Below are positions 24,779 to 33,135 of a stretch of DNA of 64,000 bases, piece after piece. The notes under the pieces were generated by a model. That model was not told the DNA's origin. It was given only the letters and a program-made list of their open reading frames with translations, and searched no databases. A program made the translations under genes and the position numbers. How positions within the stretch are numbered: the stretch's first letter is position 1; each line of letters begins with the position of its first letter. This DNA is from Flavobacterium sp. MFBS3-15 (GTDB taxonomy: Bacteria > Bacteroidota > Bacteroidia > Flavobacteriales > Flavobacteriaceae), in NCBI RefSeq assembly GCF_026107645.2, contig NZ_JAPCHV010000004.1:1-64000 (forward strand), written 5' to 3'.

Positions 24779-25159
24779 TCAAAAATCATCGTCAAAATCA
24801 TCACCGTATTCATCCAGGTCACGTCGGTCTTTTTTGGTAGGTCTTCCTGTACCCTTAGCACGGTAATGCTCTTTTGTAAGGCGCAGCAGTTCCAAATGTT
24901 CAAAGGCCTCTTGTGGTGTTTCGTCTTTTCTGTAAATGTCTACCAATTTTGGGCCAATACGGCTCTTGGGAATGTCCAGTACGGTAAGGATATAATTGAT
25001 TTGGTCACGACGCACTGTAATTCTGTCTGTCGGAAAAATGTCCCTTGAAGCCTTCGCTTGCTGCCCATTTACGGTTACATGTCCTTTTTGAATGGCCTGA
25101 GTAGCCAGGCTGCGGGTTTTGTAGTAGCGGGTGCACCACAAATATTTATCAATCCTCAT
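24779..25159 (-). CDS. S4-domain RNA-binding protein (Hsp15/HslR-like)
   Basis: 126 residues. The N-terminal S4 domain (MRIDKYLWCTRYYKTRSLAT, then QKGHVTVNGQQAKASRDI) matches Hsp15, which rescues stalled 50S subunits carrying peptidyl-tRNA. The tail is basic (KGTGRPTKKDRRD) and ends in an acidic run (EYGDDFDDDF). It is first in a probable two-gene unit with the PRTase. Other S4 proteins (RluD-like or YlmH-like) are larger and less likely. Confidence 0.88.
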   Translation of the reverse strand: MRIDKYLWCTRYYKTRSLATQAIQKGHVTVNGQQAKASRDIFPTDRITVRRDQINYILTVLDIPKSRIGPKLVDIYRKDETPQEAFEHLELLRLTKEHYRAKGTGRPTKKDRRDLDEYGDDFDDDF

Positions 25160-25239
25160 ACTAATTCCTAAAAATCGTTGTTATAATGCCATACAAAAAT
25201 AAATGAAAATTGTATCTTGCGCCATTAAAAAAAATTAAA

Positions 25240-26139
25240 ATGAATAGAATTTTAAAGGCTTTTGGCCTTCTTTCACTTATAGCTGTTTTTACTGCCTGCA
25301 AAAAAGATGATGGTGCCAATGTTGCCCCACCAAGAGATTATGCTGTACAGTATGCTACTGAGAAAGCTGATATAGAGAATTATCTGAAATCACACTACAT
25401 GACAGTGGATCCGGCAACATTTGATGTAACATTTGCCGAGATACAGGAGGGAGGTTCGCAGGTTTCTATTTGGGACCAAACGGAATACCCGCTTCAAAGT
25501 AAAATCGTGAACAGCAACGATGTTGATTATACAGTATATTATATTACACTGAATGAAGGTGTTGGCGATTCTCCTACAAGGGCTGATAATGTTCTTACTG
25601 CCTATAGGGGTGAGTTGCTGGATGGCACACAGTTCGATTATACGCCTTATCCGCAAAACCAATCTTCGCTAATGTCATCAATCGAAGGTTGGCAGGAAAT
25701 TATCCCGTTATTTAAAACAGGTGAGTACATTGATATACCTAATGATCCAAATCCTGCGTCTTTCCAAAATTTTGGGGCAGGTATCATGTTCCTGCCTTCA
25801 GGTCTGGGGTATTACAATTCGCCACGTGGACTCATATCGGCATATGATTCGCTGATATTTACCTTTAAGTTATATGATCTTGAGTATACTGATCTTGATA
25901 ATGATGGTATCCTCAATAAAGATGAAACAGAGCCGGGAATCGACCTTAATGATTACGATACCGATGGTGATGAAACGCCAAACTACCTGGACATCGACGA
26001 TGATGGCGATGGCTACCTGACTATAGATGAAATCAAAATACCGGGTAGCGATCCGGCAGAATACTATGAGTTTGATGCCATACCAACCTGTACGGGGGGT
26101 ACAGTCAAAAGGCATCTTGACCCCACTTGCCACAACTAG
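25240..26139 (+). CDS. FKBP-like peptidyl-prolyl isomerase lipoprotein with Ca-binding repeats
   Basis: 299 residues from ATG 25240. Signal peptide with lipobox (IAVFTAC, Cys20, then KKDD). Residues ~105-225 match an FKBP fold (LTAYRGELLDGTQFDYT, GWQEIIPLFKTGEYIDI, FLPSGLGYYNSPRGLISAYD, LIFTFKLYDL). Residues ~230-270 carry Asp-rich calcium-binding repeats (DLDNDGILNKDE, DYDTDGDETPNYLD, IDDDGDGYLT). It is probably a periplasmic or outer-membrane folding helper anchored by lipid, of the kind seen near gliding/T9SS functions in flavobacteria. Proline isomerase activity is inferred; some such proteins are inactive. Confidence 0.88.
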   Translation: MNRILKAFGLLSLIAVFTACKKDDGANVAPPRDYAVQYATEKADIENYLKSHYMTVDPATFDVTFAEIQEGGSQVSIWDQTEYPLQSKIVNSNDVDYTVYYITLNEGVGDSPTRADNVLTAYRGELLDGTQFDYTPYPQNQSSLMSSIEGWQEIIPLFKTGEYIDIPNDPNPASFQNFGAGIMFLPSGLGYYNSPRGLISAYDSLIFTFKLYDLEYTDLDNDGILNKDETEPGIDLNDYDTDGDETPNYLDIDDDGDGYLTIDEIKIPGSDPAEYYEFDAIPTCTGGTVKRHLDPTCHN

Positions 26140-26154
26140 ATAACAGTCAAAAAT

Positions 26155-26190
26155 ATATCCCGATGTCGTAACGGCATCGGGATTTTTTTG
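26155..26190 (+). terminator. Terminator of the FKBP-like lipoprotein gene
   Basis: ATCCCGATG...CATCGGGAT stem of about 12 bp (26157-26168 with 26172-26183, including one G-T pair), then seven T residues. Confidence 0.93.
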
Positions 26191-26202
26191 TAATGTACAA
26201 GC

Positions 26203-26234
26203 AAAAAATCCCGCTCATTTCCGAACGGGATTTG
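26203..26234 (-). terminator. Terminator of the transketolase operon
   Basis: AAATCCCG and CGGGATTT form an 8-bp stem, extended by weaker pairs; on the minus strand a T run follows. It lies about 20 bases after the transketolase C-terminal half. Confidence 0.88.
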
Positions 26235-26253
26235 TTTATAATGATGGGAAAAA

Positions 26254-27207
26254 TTATTTTCTCCTGATCACTTTCTCAGCAGCTTCAACAATCGCCTGGT
26301 TGTTGAGTTTGTATTTTTCCATTAATTGAGCCGGAGTTCCTGATTCGCCAAAGCTATCATTAACAGCTACAAATTCCTGCGGTGCGGGGTGGTTAAGCGA
26401 CAGTGTACGTGCAACACTTTCGCCAAGGCCTCCAAGAATATTGTGCTCTTCAGCAGTTACTACACAGCCTGTTTTGGCAACTGATTTCAGGATGGCTTCC
26501 TCATCAAGCGGCTTGATAGTGTGGATGTTTATTACTTCTGCAGAGATGCCTTTCGCTTCCAGGGCTTCAGCTGCAATAAGTGCTTCCCAAACCAGGTGGC
26601 CGGTGGCGATAATGGTTACATCATTGCCTTCGTTTAGCAAAACTGCCTTCCCGATAACAAACTCACCATTCTCAGGCGTGAAGTTAGGCACTGAAGGCCT
26701 TCCGAAACGAAGGTAGACAGGTCCGTGGTGTTCAGCAATGGCAATTGTCGCGGCTTTTGTCTGGTTGTAATCGCAGGTATTGATGACCGTCATGCCCGGA
26801 AGCATCTTCATAAGGCCAATGTCCTCAAGGATTTGGTGAGTAGCTCCGTCTTCGCCCAGGGTAAGCCCGGCGTGCGATGCACATATTTTCACATTCTTGT
26901 CTGAATATGCAACTGACTGGCGTATCTGGTCATATACCCTTCCGGTAGAGAAGTTGGCAAAAGTGCCTGTAAAAGGTATCTTTCCGCCAATCGTCATGCC
27001 TGCTGCCATTCCTATCATATTGGCCTCGGCAATACCCACCTGGAAGAAACGCTCAGGGTGGTTCTTTTTAAAGTCGTCCATCTTAAGCGAACCGATTAGG
27101 TCGGCACAAAGGGCAACGACATTTTCATTAGTTTTTCCAAGCTCGGTAAGGCCTGCACCAAAACCCGAACGTGTATCTTTACTTCCTGTATTTGTGTATT
27201 TTTTCAT
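26254..27207 (-). CDS. Transketolase, C-terminal subunit
   Basis: 317 residues: the pyrimidine-binding and C-terminal domains of transketolase as a separate polypeptide. GIAEANMIGMAAG holds the Glu that activates thiamine diphosphate, followed by GTFANFSTGRVYDQIRQ and the HAGLTLGEDGATHQ loop. It must pair with the N-terminal half at 27351-28199 to transfer two-carbon units between sugar phosphates in the pentose phosphate pathway. The gap between the halves is filled by a palindromic repeat ending three bases before this start codon. Confidence 0.95.
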   Translation of the reverse strand: MKKYTNTGSKDTRSGFGAGLTELGKTNENVVALCADLIGSLKMDDFKKNHPERFFQVGIAEANMIGMAAGMTIGGKIPFTGTFANFSTGRVYDQIRQSVAYSDKNVKICASHAGLTLGEDGATHQILEDIGLMKMLPGMTVINTCDYNQTKAATIAIAEHHGPVYLRFGRPSVPNFTPENGEFVIGKAVLLNEGNDVTIIATGHLVWEALIAAEALEAKGISAEVINIHTIKPLDEEAILKSVAKTGCVVTAEEHNILGGLGESVARTLSLNHPAPQEFVAVNDSFGESGTPAQLMEKYKLNNQAIVEAAEKVIRRK

Positions 27208-27209
27208 TG

Positions 27210-27350
27210 AATTTCAGATTGTAAGTTTGAATTTCAGATTGTAAGTTTGAATTCAGATTTCAGATTGCCACTCATTCCAATTAAGGTTGCGGGGGGGGGT
27301 CCGGCACGAGTGAAGCTTAATCTGAATTCTGGAATCTACAATCTGAAATA
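27210..27350. repeat. Intergenic palindromic repeat, family A (copy 1)
   Basis: About 140 bases whose ends are inverse copies (ATTTCAGATTGTA at the left, TACAATCTGAAAT at 27337-27349), with inner arms GAATTCAGATT / AATCTGAATTC. The left arm carries a tandem 20-bp duplication (27211-27250). The middle has a nine-G run (27291-27299). The segment CACTC...GAGTGAAGCT is shared with copy 2 at 45484-45578. It fills the whole gap between the two transketolase genes. Confidence 0.88.
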
Positions 27351-28199
27351 TTAATAATCACCAAGTGTTATCGCATTCTGTGCAAAAGCAAGCTGTAGCT
27401 GCTCATCGTTTGGCGCTTTGCCGTGCCATGCATGCGTGTGCATCATGTAATCAACGCCATTACCCATTTCGGTGTGCAGCAATACGCAAACCGGCCTTCC
27501 TTTGCCTGTACGTTCTTTGGCATCGGTCATGCCCTTGATGATGGCTTCGATATCGTTACCTAAAAGGATTTCCACAACATCCCAACCAAAAGCAGTGAAC
27601 TTGGCATTCAGGCTGCCCATTGGCAATACTTCGTCGGTTGGCCCGTCAATCTGCTTGCCATTAACGTCGATGGTTGCGATGATGTTATCCACTTTATAAG
27701 CTGCTGCATACATGATGGCCTCCCAGTTTTGCCCTTCCTGGAGCTCGCCGTCGCCATGGAGGCTGTATATGATATGATTGTCACCGTTAAGCTTTTTTGT
27801 TTGTGCCGCGCCAAGGGCAACACTCATTCCCTGCCCAAGCGATCCGGATGCGATGCGTACGCCTGGTAGGCCTTCGTGTGTGGTAGGGTGGCCCTGCAGC
27901 CTTGAGTTGATGTGGCGGAAAGTAGCCAGTTCAGGTACGGGGAAGTATCCGCTGCGTGCAAGTACGCTGTAGAATACAGGTGAAATATGCCCGTTGGAAA
28001 GAATGAAGATATCCTCATTTAAGCCATCCATGTCAAAGCCTTCCTTACGGTCCATCAATACCTGGTAAAGCGTTACCAAAAATTCGGTGCAGCCAAGCGA
28101 TCCGCCCGGGTGGCCAGAATTTACGGCATGTACCATACGCAGGATGTCCCTTCTTACCTGGATTGTTAAGTCGTTAAGTTGTTGTGTGTTAGGTTTCAT
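27351..28199 (-). CDS. Transketolase, N-terminal (TPP-binding) subunit
   Basis: 282 residues. HAVNSGHPGGSLG near the N-terminus and the thiamine-diphosphate motif GDGELQEGQNWEAIMYAA...ATIDVNG (~150-185) are clear. It is the first half of the split transketolase and the first gene of the two-gene operon. Its stop codon directly abuts the palindromic repeat at 27210-27350. Split transketolases are common in Bacteroidetes and archaea. Confidence 0.95.
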   Translation of the reverse strand: MKPNTQQLNDLTIQVRRDILRMVHAVNSGHPGGSLGCTEFLVTLYQVLMDRKEGFDMDGLNEDIFILSNGHISPVFYSVLARSGYFPVPELATFRHINSRLQGHPTTHEGLPGVRIASGSLGQGMSVALGAAQTKKLNGDNHIIYSLHGDGELQEGQNWEAIMYAAAYKVDNIIATIDVNGKQIDGPTDEVLPMGSLNAKFTAFGWDVVEILLGNDIEAIIKGMTDAKERTGKGRPVCVLLHTEMGNGVDYMMHTHAWHGKAPNDEQLQLAFAQNAITLGDY

Positions 28200-28345
28200 T
28201 TGTCAGTATAAAATTAAACTGGTGCAAAAGTACTTTAATTTTTACGACTGGCAAACCCAATAAAAGAATTCAGCCACGAATTGGATGATTTTATTGAGTA
28301 TCAGTAAAGCTCAATATGAAATCTACAATTTGAAACTTCAAATGA

Positions 28346-28392
28346 AACAAAAAAAACTGTTCGATAAGCAATTACACTCATAGAACAGTTTC
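28346..28392 (-). terminator. Terminator downstream of the CsbD gene
   Basis: AAACTGTTC (28354-28362) and GAACAGTTT (28383-28391) pair around a 20-base loop; on the minus strand a run of T residues follows. The long loop lowers certainty. Confidence 0.7.
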
Positions 28393-28424
28393 GGAATATG
28401 TGGTACGTTTCCCAAGGGAAAAGG

Positions 28425-28607
28425 CTATTGGAATAAAGAGAGTATCTCCTTTTTTGCCTTGCCTAATTTCTGCTCAAGTTTTCCCCACATTTCATCTTCT
28501 TTGCCTTCCTCATACGTAACGTCGTCGTCTGTAAGTTCGGCATATTTCTGTTTCAGTTTTCCTTTGAATTCGTCCCAGCCTCCCTGGATCTCCGTTGAAT
28601 TTGGCAT
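28425..28607 (-). CDS. CsbD-family stress protein
   Basis: 60 residues from ATG 28607 (MPNSTEIQGGWDEFKGKLKQ). It shows the CsbD pattern: WDEFKGKLKQKYAELTDDD, then EDEMWGKLEQKLGKAKKE. CsbD-like proteins are small, charged, helical and induced by general stress; the molecular role is unknown. The frame runs upstream to 28664, but the family start is at 28607. It is separated from the transketolase operon by a terminator. Confidence 0.9.
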   Translation of the reverse strand: MPNSTEIQGGWDEFKGKLKQKYAELTDDDVTYEEGKEDEMWGKLEQKLGKAKKEILSLFQ

Positions 28608-28698
28608 GATGTATATTTTATTAGTTGTTTTCCGTATTGTAAAATTACAACCTGTTTTTGCCAAATTGATGGTAAGGAAATTATAAAGCTATGCTAAA

Positions 28699-30438
28699 TT
28701 AAAAATGAACCTGTCGTAAAAAATCTATAAGTTTGTTTCTAATATCTCGATAATGTTCATATGATGAGTTAAACATGCCAGATATCAAAGGAGCCCAATC
28801 GTTTTGGAGAATTTCTGCTTGACTAAAATGATTTTCTATGTAGTCTTCGTCGTTTCTCCAAGCATGCCTCCAAATATACTCTCCAACAGGTGCCCAAGAT
28901 GTTATCCTGGGCTGTTTGGATAAATAATTTAAAGATATATAATATTCGAAAATGCAAAAATTCTCTATAAATTCCTGATCATTTGATGTTATATCTTGAA
29001 AAAATGGCTTAAGGTTTTCGTGTAAATATGTACTCAAAGGTGTTTTGTAATTTTTTTCCAAAATACTATTTGCAACATCCCTATCAATTGTAAAAGAGTG
29101 TAATTTTTCTACAATAAAAACTTTAGAATAATCTTCCGGAACTTTAAAAATTTTAAGTTGAAATATTTTATTTAAAAGCGTATAATTTTGATTTATAATG
29201 CACGAAATTCCAATACTATAAAAGACAAATAATCCTGGTATATATTGCATCCTTTTTGAATCATCATATAGCGATCCTATAAAATTAATAGGCTCTGTTA
29301 TAATTTTTAATACCTTTAACAAATATTCGTGATGATATTCTTCCCCCCAAATGGTAGTTGTAATTGACATAGGAAGAATTATGTCTAGGTTAGAAATGTA
29401 GTAATCTAATACTGGTTTTAAATTTTCTTTATTGGGATAAAGTCCTGCATTAAACTTCAATCTTCGCTTTCTGTCTAATTCTTTTGCCTCATAAGTTAAT
29501 AAGTCAAAAAGTAAAATTTTATTTTCTTCTTTAGTTATATACTTTTTTATTCTTGCTACAGCGATATCAGCATTAAGTGGATGATTATCATTTAAATATT
29601 CCAAAGCTTGGATTTTTTCAAATATCTCAAAGAAAAATTTATCTGCACTATCAATTTGAAGAATTTGCCCTTTTCGATTTTTAGCTAATTCAATTAGTTC
29701 AGGTTCACAATTTCTTAGGTAGCACCAATAACTTCCAAACCTATAGTTGTTTGTTTGTCTAATTGATTCCAGTAAAGCCCTATCCCATTTTCCCGACCAC
29801 CCACAAGAAATAATCCCAAAGTCATTAAAGATTGTACTTAAATATTCTTTTAAAGAAATATCGTAATCCTGTAATTCTGTTTTAGTATTTAAAAAGCGAC
29901 TATCCATATAGTCTCCATTGATTTTTATGATAGTACATTGAGAATGTACCAAAGGCATAGCGCCTTGAATATCAGTAAAATGTTTAATAACTTGCGGCTG
30001 GATATTTTCCAAATCAAGAGCCTTTTCTAAAAGTTTATCAAAGTTGGTTGTTATGATAACTTTGATAAGACCTTTTTTGACAAGTTTTGCAATATGTTGA
30101 TGTGCTAAAGTTGGTTTCTTTAAACCATTTTCGGAGTCTGTCTCAGAAATGTCAAAATATGGTTTCATTATGTTTAACCTTTCTGAAGGAGTAGAGGCTA
30201 ATTTTTCAAGTAAATTGGAATAGTCAGGTTCCTCTTTATACTTTTCAATGAACCAGTCTTCTAAATTCTCAACAGAGGTATTGCCTTCTAAAACAGACAA
30301 CTTCTTTAAAAGATCCATAACGACATCCCATCCTGTTGGAATACCTGAATTTCTTGATATCCCGCTTCCTAATAAAAGAGCATAAACTCCTTTATTACTA
30401 AACATTGAGAAAGCTAATGAAGTTGTAATATTATCCAT
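28699..30438 (-). CDS. SIR2-domain protein, candidate antiphage NADase
   Basis: 579 residues. The N-terminal ~270 residues are a SIR2-like fold: LLLGSGISRNSGIPTGW (22-37, NAD-binding GxG loop), ITTNFDKLLEKA (129-140, with the N and D used in NAD cleavage), KINGDYMDSRF (172-182), and GIISCGWSGKWDRALLESI. At 174 the residue is Asn where classical sirtuins have the catalytic His of the HG motif. The C-terminal ~300 residues are mostly helical, with no recognised domain. Codon and base use differ sharply from the neighbours: in the sample 29101-29160 only 12 of 60 bases are G or C. It interrupts a housekeeping region and has no obvious partner gene. SIR2 proteins of this kind often act in abortive-infection defence by NAD depletion; here that is inferred. 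Confidence 0.85.
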   Translation of the reverse strand: MDNITTSLAFSMFSNKGVYALLLGSGISRNSGIPTGWDVVMDLLKKLSVLEGNTSVENLEDWFIEKYKEEPDYSNLLEKLASTPSERLNIMKPYFDISETDSENGLKKPTLAHQHIAKLVKKGLIKVIITTNFDKLLEKALDLENIQPQVIKHFTDIQGAMPLVHSQCTIIKINGDYMDSRFLNTKTELQDYDISLKEYLSTIFNDFGIISCGWSGKWDRALLESIRQTNNYRFGSYWCYLRNCEPELIELAKNRKGQILQIDSADKFFFEIFEKIQALEYLNDNHPLNADIAVARIKKYITKEENKILLFDLLTYEAKELDRKRRLKFNAGLYPNKENLKPVLDYYISNLDIILPMSITTTIWGEEYHHEYLLKVLKIITEPINFIGSLYDDSKRMQYIPGLFVFYSIGISCIINQNYTLLNKIFQLKIFKVPEDYSKVFIVEKLHSFTIDRDVANSILEKNYKTPLSTYLHENLKPFFQDITSNDQEFIENFCIFEYYISLNYLSKQPRITSWAPVGEYIWRHAWRNDEDYIENHFSQAEILQNDWAPLISGMFNSSYEHYRDIRNKLIDFLRQVHF

Positions 30439-30502
30439 TATTGTGTTTTTAAAATATAAATTTATAAAAACAGAATGGATGCAGAAATTATGTGGATGAA
30501 TT

Positions 30503-31531
30503 TTAGTGTTTCCTCTTGATTTCCAGTATCATGTAAAACTGCACCCCAAACAATACCGATGCCATAACCAGGTGCACGCTCTGCATGCCGAACGGAAAAT
30601 CAAGATAGTACATTGCAACACCAGAAGCAATCTCTAAGAAAATCAGCCACATAACCCAGTTTGTTTTGGTGTAGCCAAGGTTGAGTTTCCTGTTGCGGAG
30701 GTACAGCCACAGGTTGATGCCAAATACCACGAACGAGAAACTACGGTGAAAATAGAATGCCACCAGCGGGTTGTCCAGTACCAGGTTCATATTCTCATAG
30801 CCGAGCATTTTTACGCGTTCATCTACAAACTGGCGCACCTGGGTGCCCAATACTACCTGTATGAGTGTCAGTGCTAAAGAAATCCATAACAAGGTTTTAT
30901 AAAGCCTGTCCTGCTTCATTAAAGTTAAGTTGGACGATAAGCTCTTTGCCTTGTCAAGTATGTATAGAATAAGCCCTGCTATCACCAAAGCCATTACCAT
31001 ATGTATCGTGATCTTCACCGGATTCAGTACCGAATAAACTACCGTTGCGCCCAGCCAGGCCTGGAATCCCATAAGCAACACGCAAAGCCACGACAATAAT
31101 ACGATACCGGTTTTTGTTTTCCGGAAAGCAGCTACTGAAAGGACAGCCATTGCAAAAACTGCCATCCCAGCCAATGCCCCTACAAGGCGGTTTACATATT
31201 CAACCCAGGTATGCACGGGATTGAACTCTGCATAGTCATGCTTTGTGTAGGCTTCCCATTGTGCCGCGTCATATGCTGCGCCTGTGGTGAAGGTCTCTTT
31301 CGCTACCCACAGCTTTTCATCCTTAATGATCACCTGCCCCTTGTGGAACTCATGGTTAGCCGACCATTGCAATTCGGATATATCAGTTGGGGGGATGTAG
31401 TAACCAAAGCACTTTGGCCAGTCAGGGCAGCCCATACCGGAGCCGGTCATGCGTACGAGTGCGCCTGCTACAATTACGAGGTATACAAGTACCAGGGATA
31501 TTTTTGTAACTTTTATGAAAAGCTTTTGCAT
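30503..31531 (-). CDS. ctaA: Heme A synthase (COX15/CtaA)
   Basis: 342 residues with about eight transmembrane segments. It oxidises heme O to heme A for cytochrome oxidase. The N-terminal SLVLVYLVIVAGALVRMTGS and GCPDWPKCFG (with a conserved Cys pair) are characteristic. Later helices carry the heme-ligand His residues (EFHKG, VEYVNRLVG, ITIHMVMA, FYFHRSFS, MQSVHLVMA). A loop of about 70 residues between helices 1 and 2 is typical of bacteroidete versions. Monocistronic here; no ctaB in the window. Confidence 0.94.
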   Translation of the reverse strand: MQKLFIKVTKISLVLVYLVIVAGALVRMTGSGMGCPDWPKCFGYYIPPTDISELQWSANHEFHKGQVIIKDEKLWVAKETFTTGAAYDAAQWEAYTKHDYAEFNPVHTWVEYVNRLVGALAGMAVFAMAVLSVAAFRKTKTGIVLLSWLCVLLMGFQAWLGATVVYSVLNPVKITIHMVMALVIAGLILYILDKAKSLSSNLTLMKQDRLYKTLLWISLALTLIQVVLGTQVRQFVDERVKMLGYENMNLVLDNPLVAFYFHRSFSFVVFGINLWLYLRNRKLNLGYTKTNWVMWLIFLEIASGVAMYYLDFPFGMQSVHLVMASVLFGVQFYMILEIKRKH

Positions 31532-31606
31532 CTTAAAAATTTATTGCGAATTACGGATGTTGCCGTAATGTATTATATGATGTTGGTCACTTTTATATTG
31601 CGCTTT

Positions 31607-31681
31607 GTCATTTCCATTATGGGGAAATCTCAATTCAGGATATGGGATTTCTCCACTCCGCTGCGCTTCGGTCGAAATGAC
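31607..31681. repeat. Intergenic palindromic repeat (GTCATTTC family)
   Basis: Outer arms GTCATTTC (31607-31614) and GAAATGAC (31674-31681); inner arms GGGGAAATC and GATTTCTCC; a GC-rich tip near CCGCTGCGCTTCGG. It lies in the gap between ctaA and cca, ending about 20 bases from the cca stop codon. Confidence 0.65.
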
Positions 31682-31701
31682 ACTGAAGCCATGGCGCTAA
31701 A

Positions 31702-33135
31702 CTATGAACCCTGAACCGATAACCCCATCTTCCCCGCTTTCTCCATCATGAAAGCATGCGCTGACTCGTAATCATTATGTATCTCGCCCTCAAGTATAGC
31801 CTCTTTAATGGCTTCTTTTAAAGTGCCAATCTCACGCCCGGGCTTTAGTCCGAATGTTTCCATGATCTCTTCGCCTGTAATGGGCGGTTGGAAGTTGCGC
31901 ACATGGTCACGTTCCTCTACCTCCACGATCTTTTGGCGTACGATCTTAAAGTTGTTATGGTACTTTTTAAACTTATTCGGATTCTTGGTCGTGATGTCGG
32001 CTTCGCAAAGTGTCATCAGGCTTTCAATGTCCTCACCGGCATCAAATACCAGCCGACGCACAGCCGAATCGGTCACGATGTCCTGCGACAGCACTATCGG
32101 GCGCGAACTCAGCATCACCATCTTTGATACGAACTTCATCTTCTGGTTCATAGGCATGTGCAGGCGCTCAAACAGTTTTTTCACCATCTTGCCGCCCACA
32201 AACTCATGCCCGTGGAATGTCCAGCCCACTTTTTTGCTGAATTTCTTAGTCGGTGCCTTGCCTATATCATGCAGCAATGCCGCCCAGCGCAGCCAAACAT
32301 CATCGGTATTTGGGGCTATGTTGTCCACTACCTCAAGGGTGTGGTAAAAATTGTCTTTATGCCTTTGCCCTTCTACTTCCTCAACGCCTTTGAGGGCTGT
32401 AAGCTCAGGCAGGATGATGTCCAGCAGTCCTGTTTGGTATAATAATGTAAACCCGATGGATGGCACCGGGGCTGAGAGTATCTTGTTCAGTTCGTCTACA
32501 ATGCGCTCGCCTGAAATGATCTTTATGCGCTCCTTGTTTCGCTCAATGGCCTTTAGCGATTCCTCTTCAATGGTGAAGTTAAGCTGTGTGGCAAAGCGTA
32601 TGGCGCGCATCATGCGCAACGGGTCGTCGCTATAGGTAATGTCAGGGTTTAAAGGTGTGCGAATGACCTTGTTTTTCAGGTCTTCCACGCCGTTAAAAGG
32701 GTCGACCAACGCGCCGAAATCCTCCCCGTCAAGCGAAAGCGCCAGTGCATTTATAGTAAAGTCGCGGCGGTTCTGGTCGTCTTCCAGCGTGCCGGTCTCG
32801 ACATGTGGGTTACGGCTGTCTTCGGTATATGATTCCCTGCGCGCACCTACGAACTCGATGTCGATGTCCTCAAACTTGAGCATGGCAGTACCGTAAGTCT
32901 TAAAAATCTGCACTTTAGGTTTTTTTGGCAATAGCGACGAGACTTTTTGCGCCAGGTCGATGCCACTGCCTACAGCCACGATGTCGATGTCTTTTTTAAA
33001 GTCACGCTTAAGCAGCAGGTCGCGCACAAAACCGCCAATGACGTAGCTTTTAACATCAAGCTCCTTTGCGGCCTGCGAGGTAATGCTGAATATTGTATTG
33101 GTAAGGGCTTCTTTGTATGAAGTATTGTTTTCCAT
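31702..33135 (-). CDS. cca: tRNA nucleotidyltransferase / poly(A) polymerase family, HD domain
   Basis: 477 residues. The nucleotidyltransferase head has GGFVRDLLL, the catalytic DIDIVAVG acidic pair and [11 protein letters not shown]; the RNA-binding region has [12 protein letters not shown]. The C-terminal HD domain has [10 protein letters not shown]. It most likely adds CCA to tRNA 3' ends, which matters here because tRNA-Leu and both tRNA-Lys genes lack an encoded CCA. The start codon directly follows the stop of the upstream sua5 gene with no gap, so the two are co-translated. Confidence 0.92.
   Translation of the reverse strand: MENNTSYKEALTNTIFSITSQAAKELDVKSYVIGGFVRDLLLKRDFKKDIDIVAVGSGIDLAQKVSSLLPKKPKVQIFKTYGTAMLKFEDIDIEFVGARRESYTEDSRNPHVETGTLEDDQNRRDFTINALALSLDGEDFGALVDPFNGVEDLKNKVIRTPLNPDITYSDDPLRMMRAIRFATQLNFTIEEESLKAIERNKERIKIISGERIVDELNKILSAPVPSIGFTLLYQTGLLDIILPELTALKGVEEVEGQRHKDNFYHTLEVVDNIAPNTDDVWLRWAALLHDIGKAPTKKFSKKVGWTFHGHEFVGGKMVKKLFERLHMPMNQKMKFVSKMVMLSSRPIVLSQDIVTDSAVRRLVFDAGEDIESLMTLCEADITTKNPNKFKKYHNNFKIVRQKIVEVEERDHVRNFQPPITGEEIMETFGLKPGREIGTLKEAIKEAILEGEIHNDYESAHAFMMEKAGKMGLSVQGS

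Noticed and set aside
24234-25159. hslR-PRTase as a toxin-antitoxin pair
   Set aside because: Both match housekeeping families of normal length.
31211-31714. 167-codon open frame on the plus strand
   Set aside because: Antisense to ctaA and through the palindrome at 31607; not protein-like.
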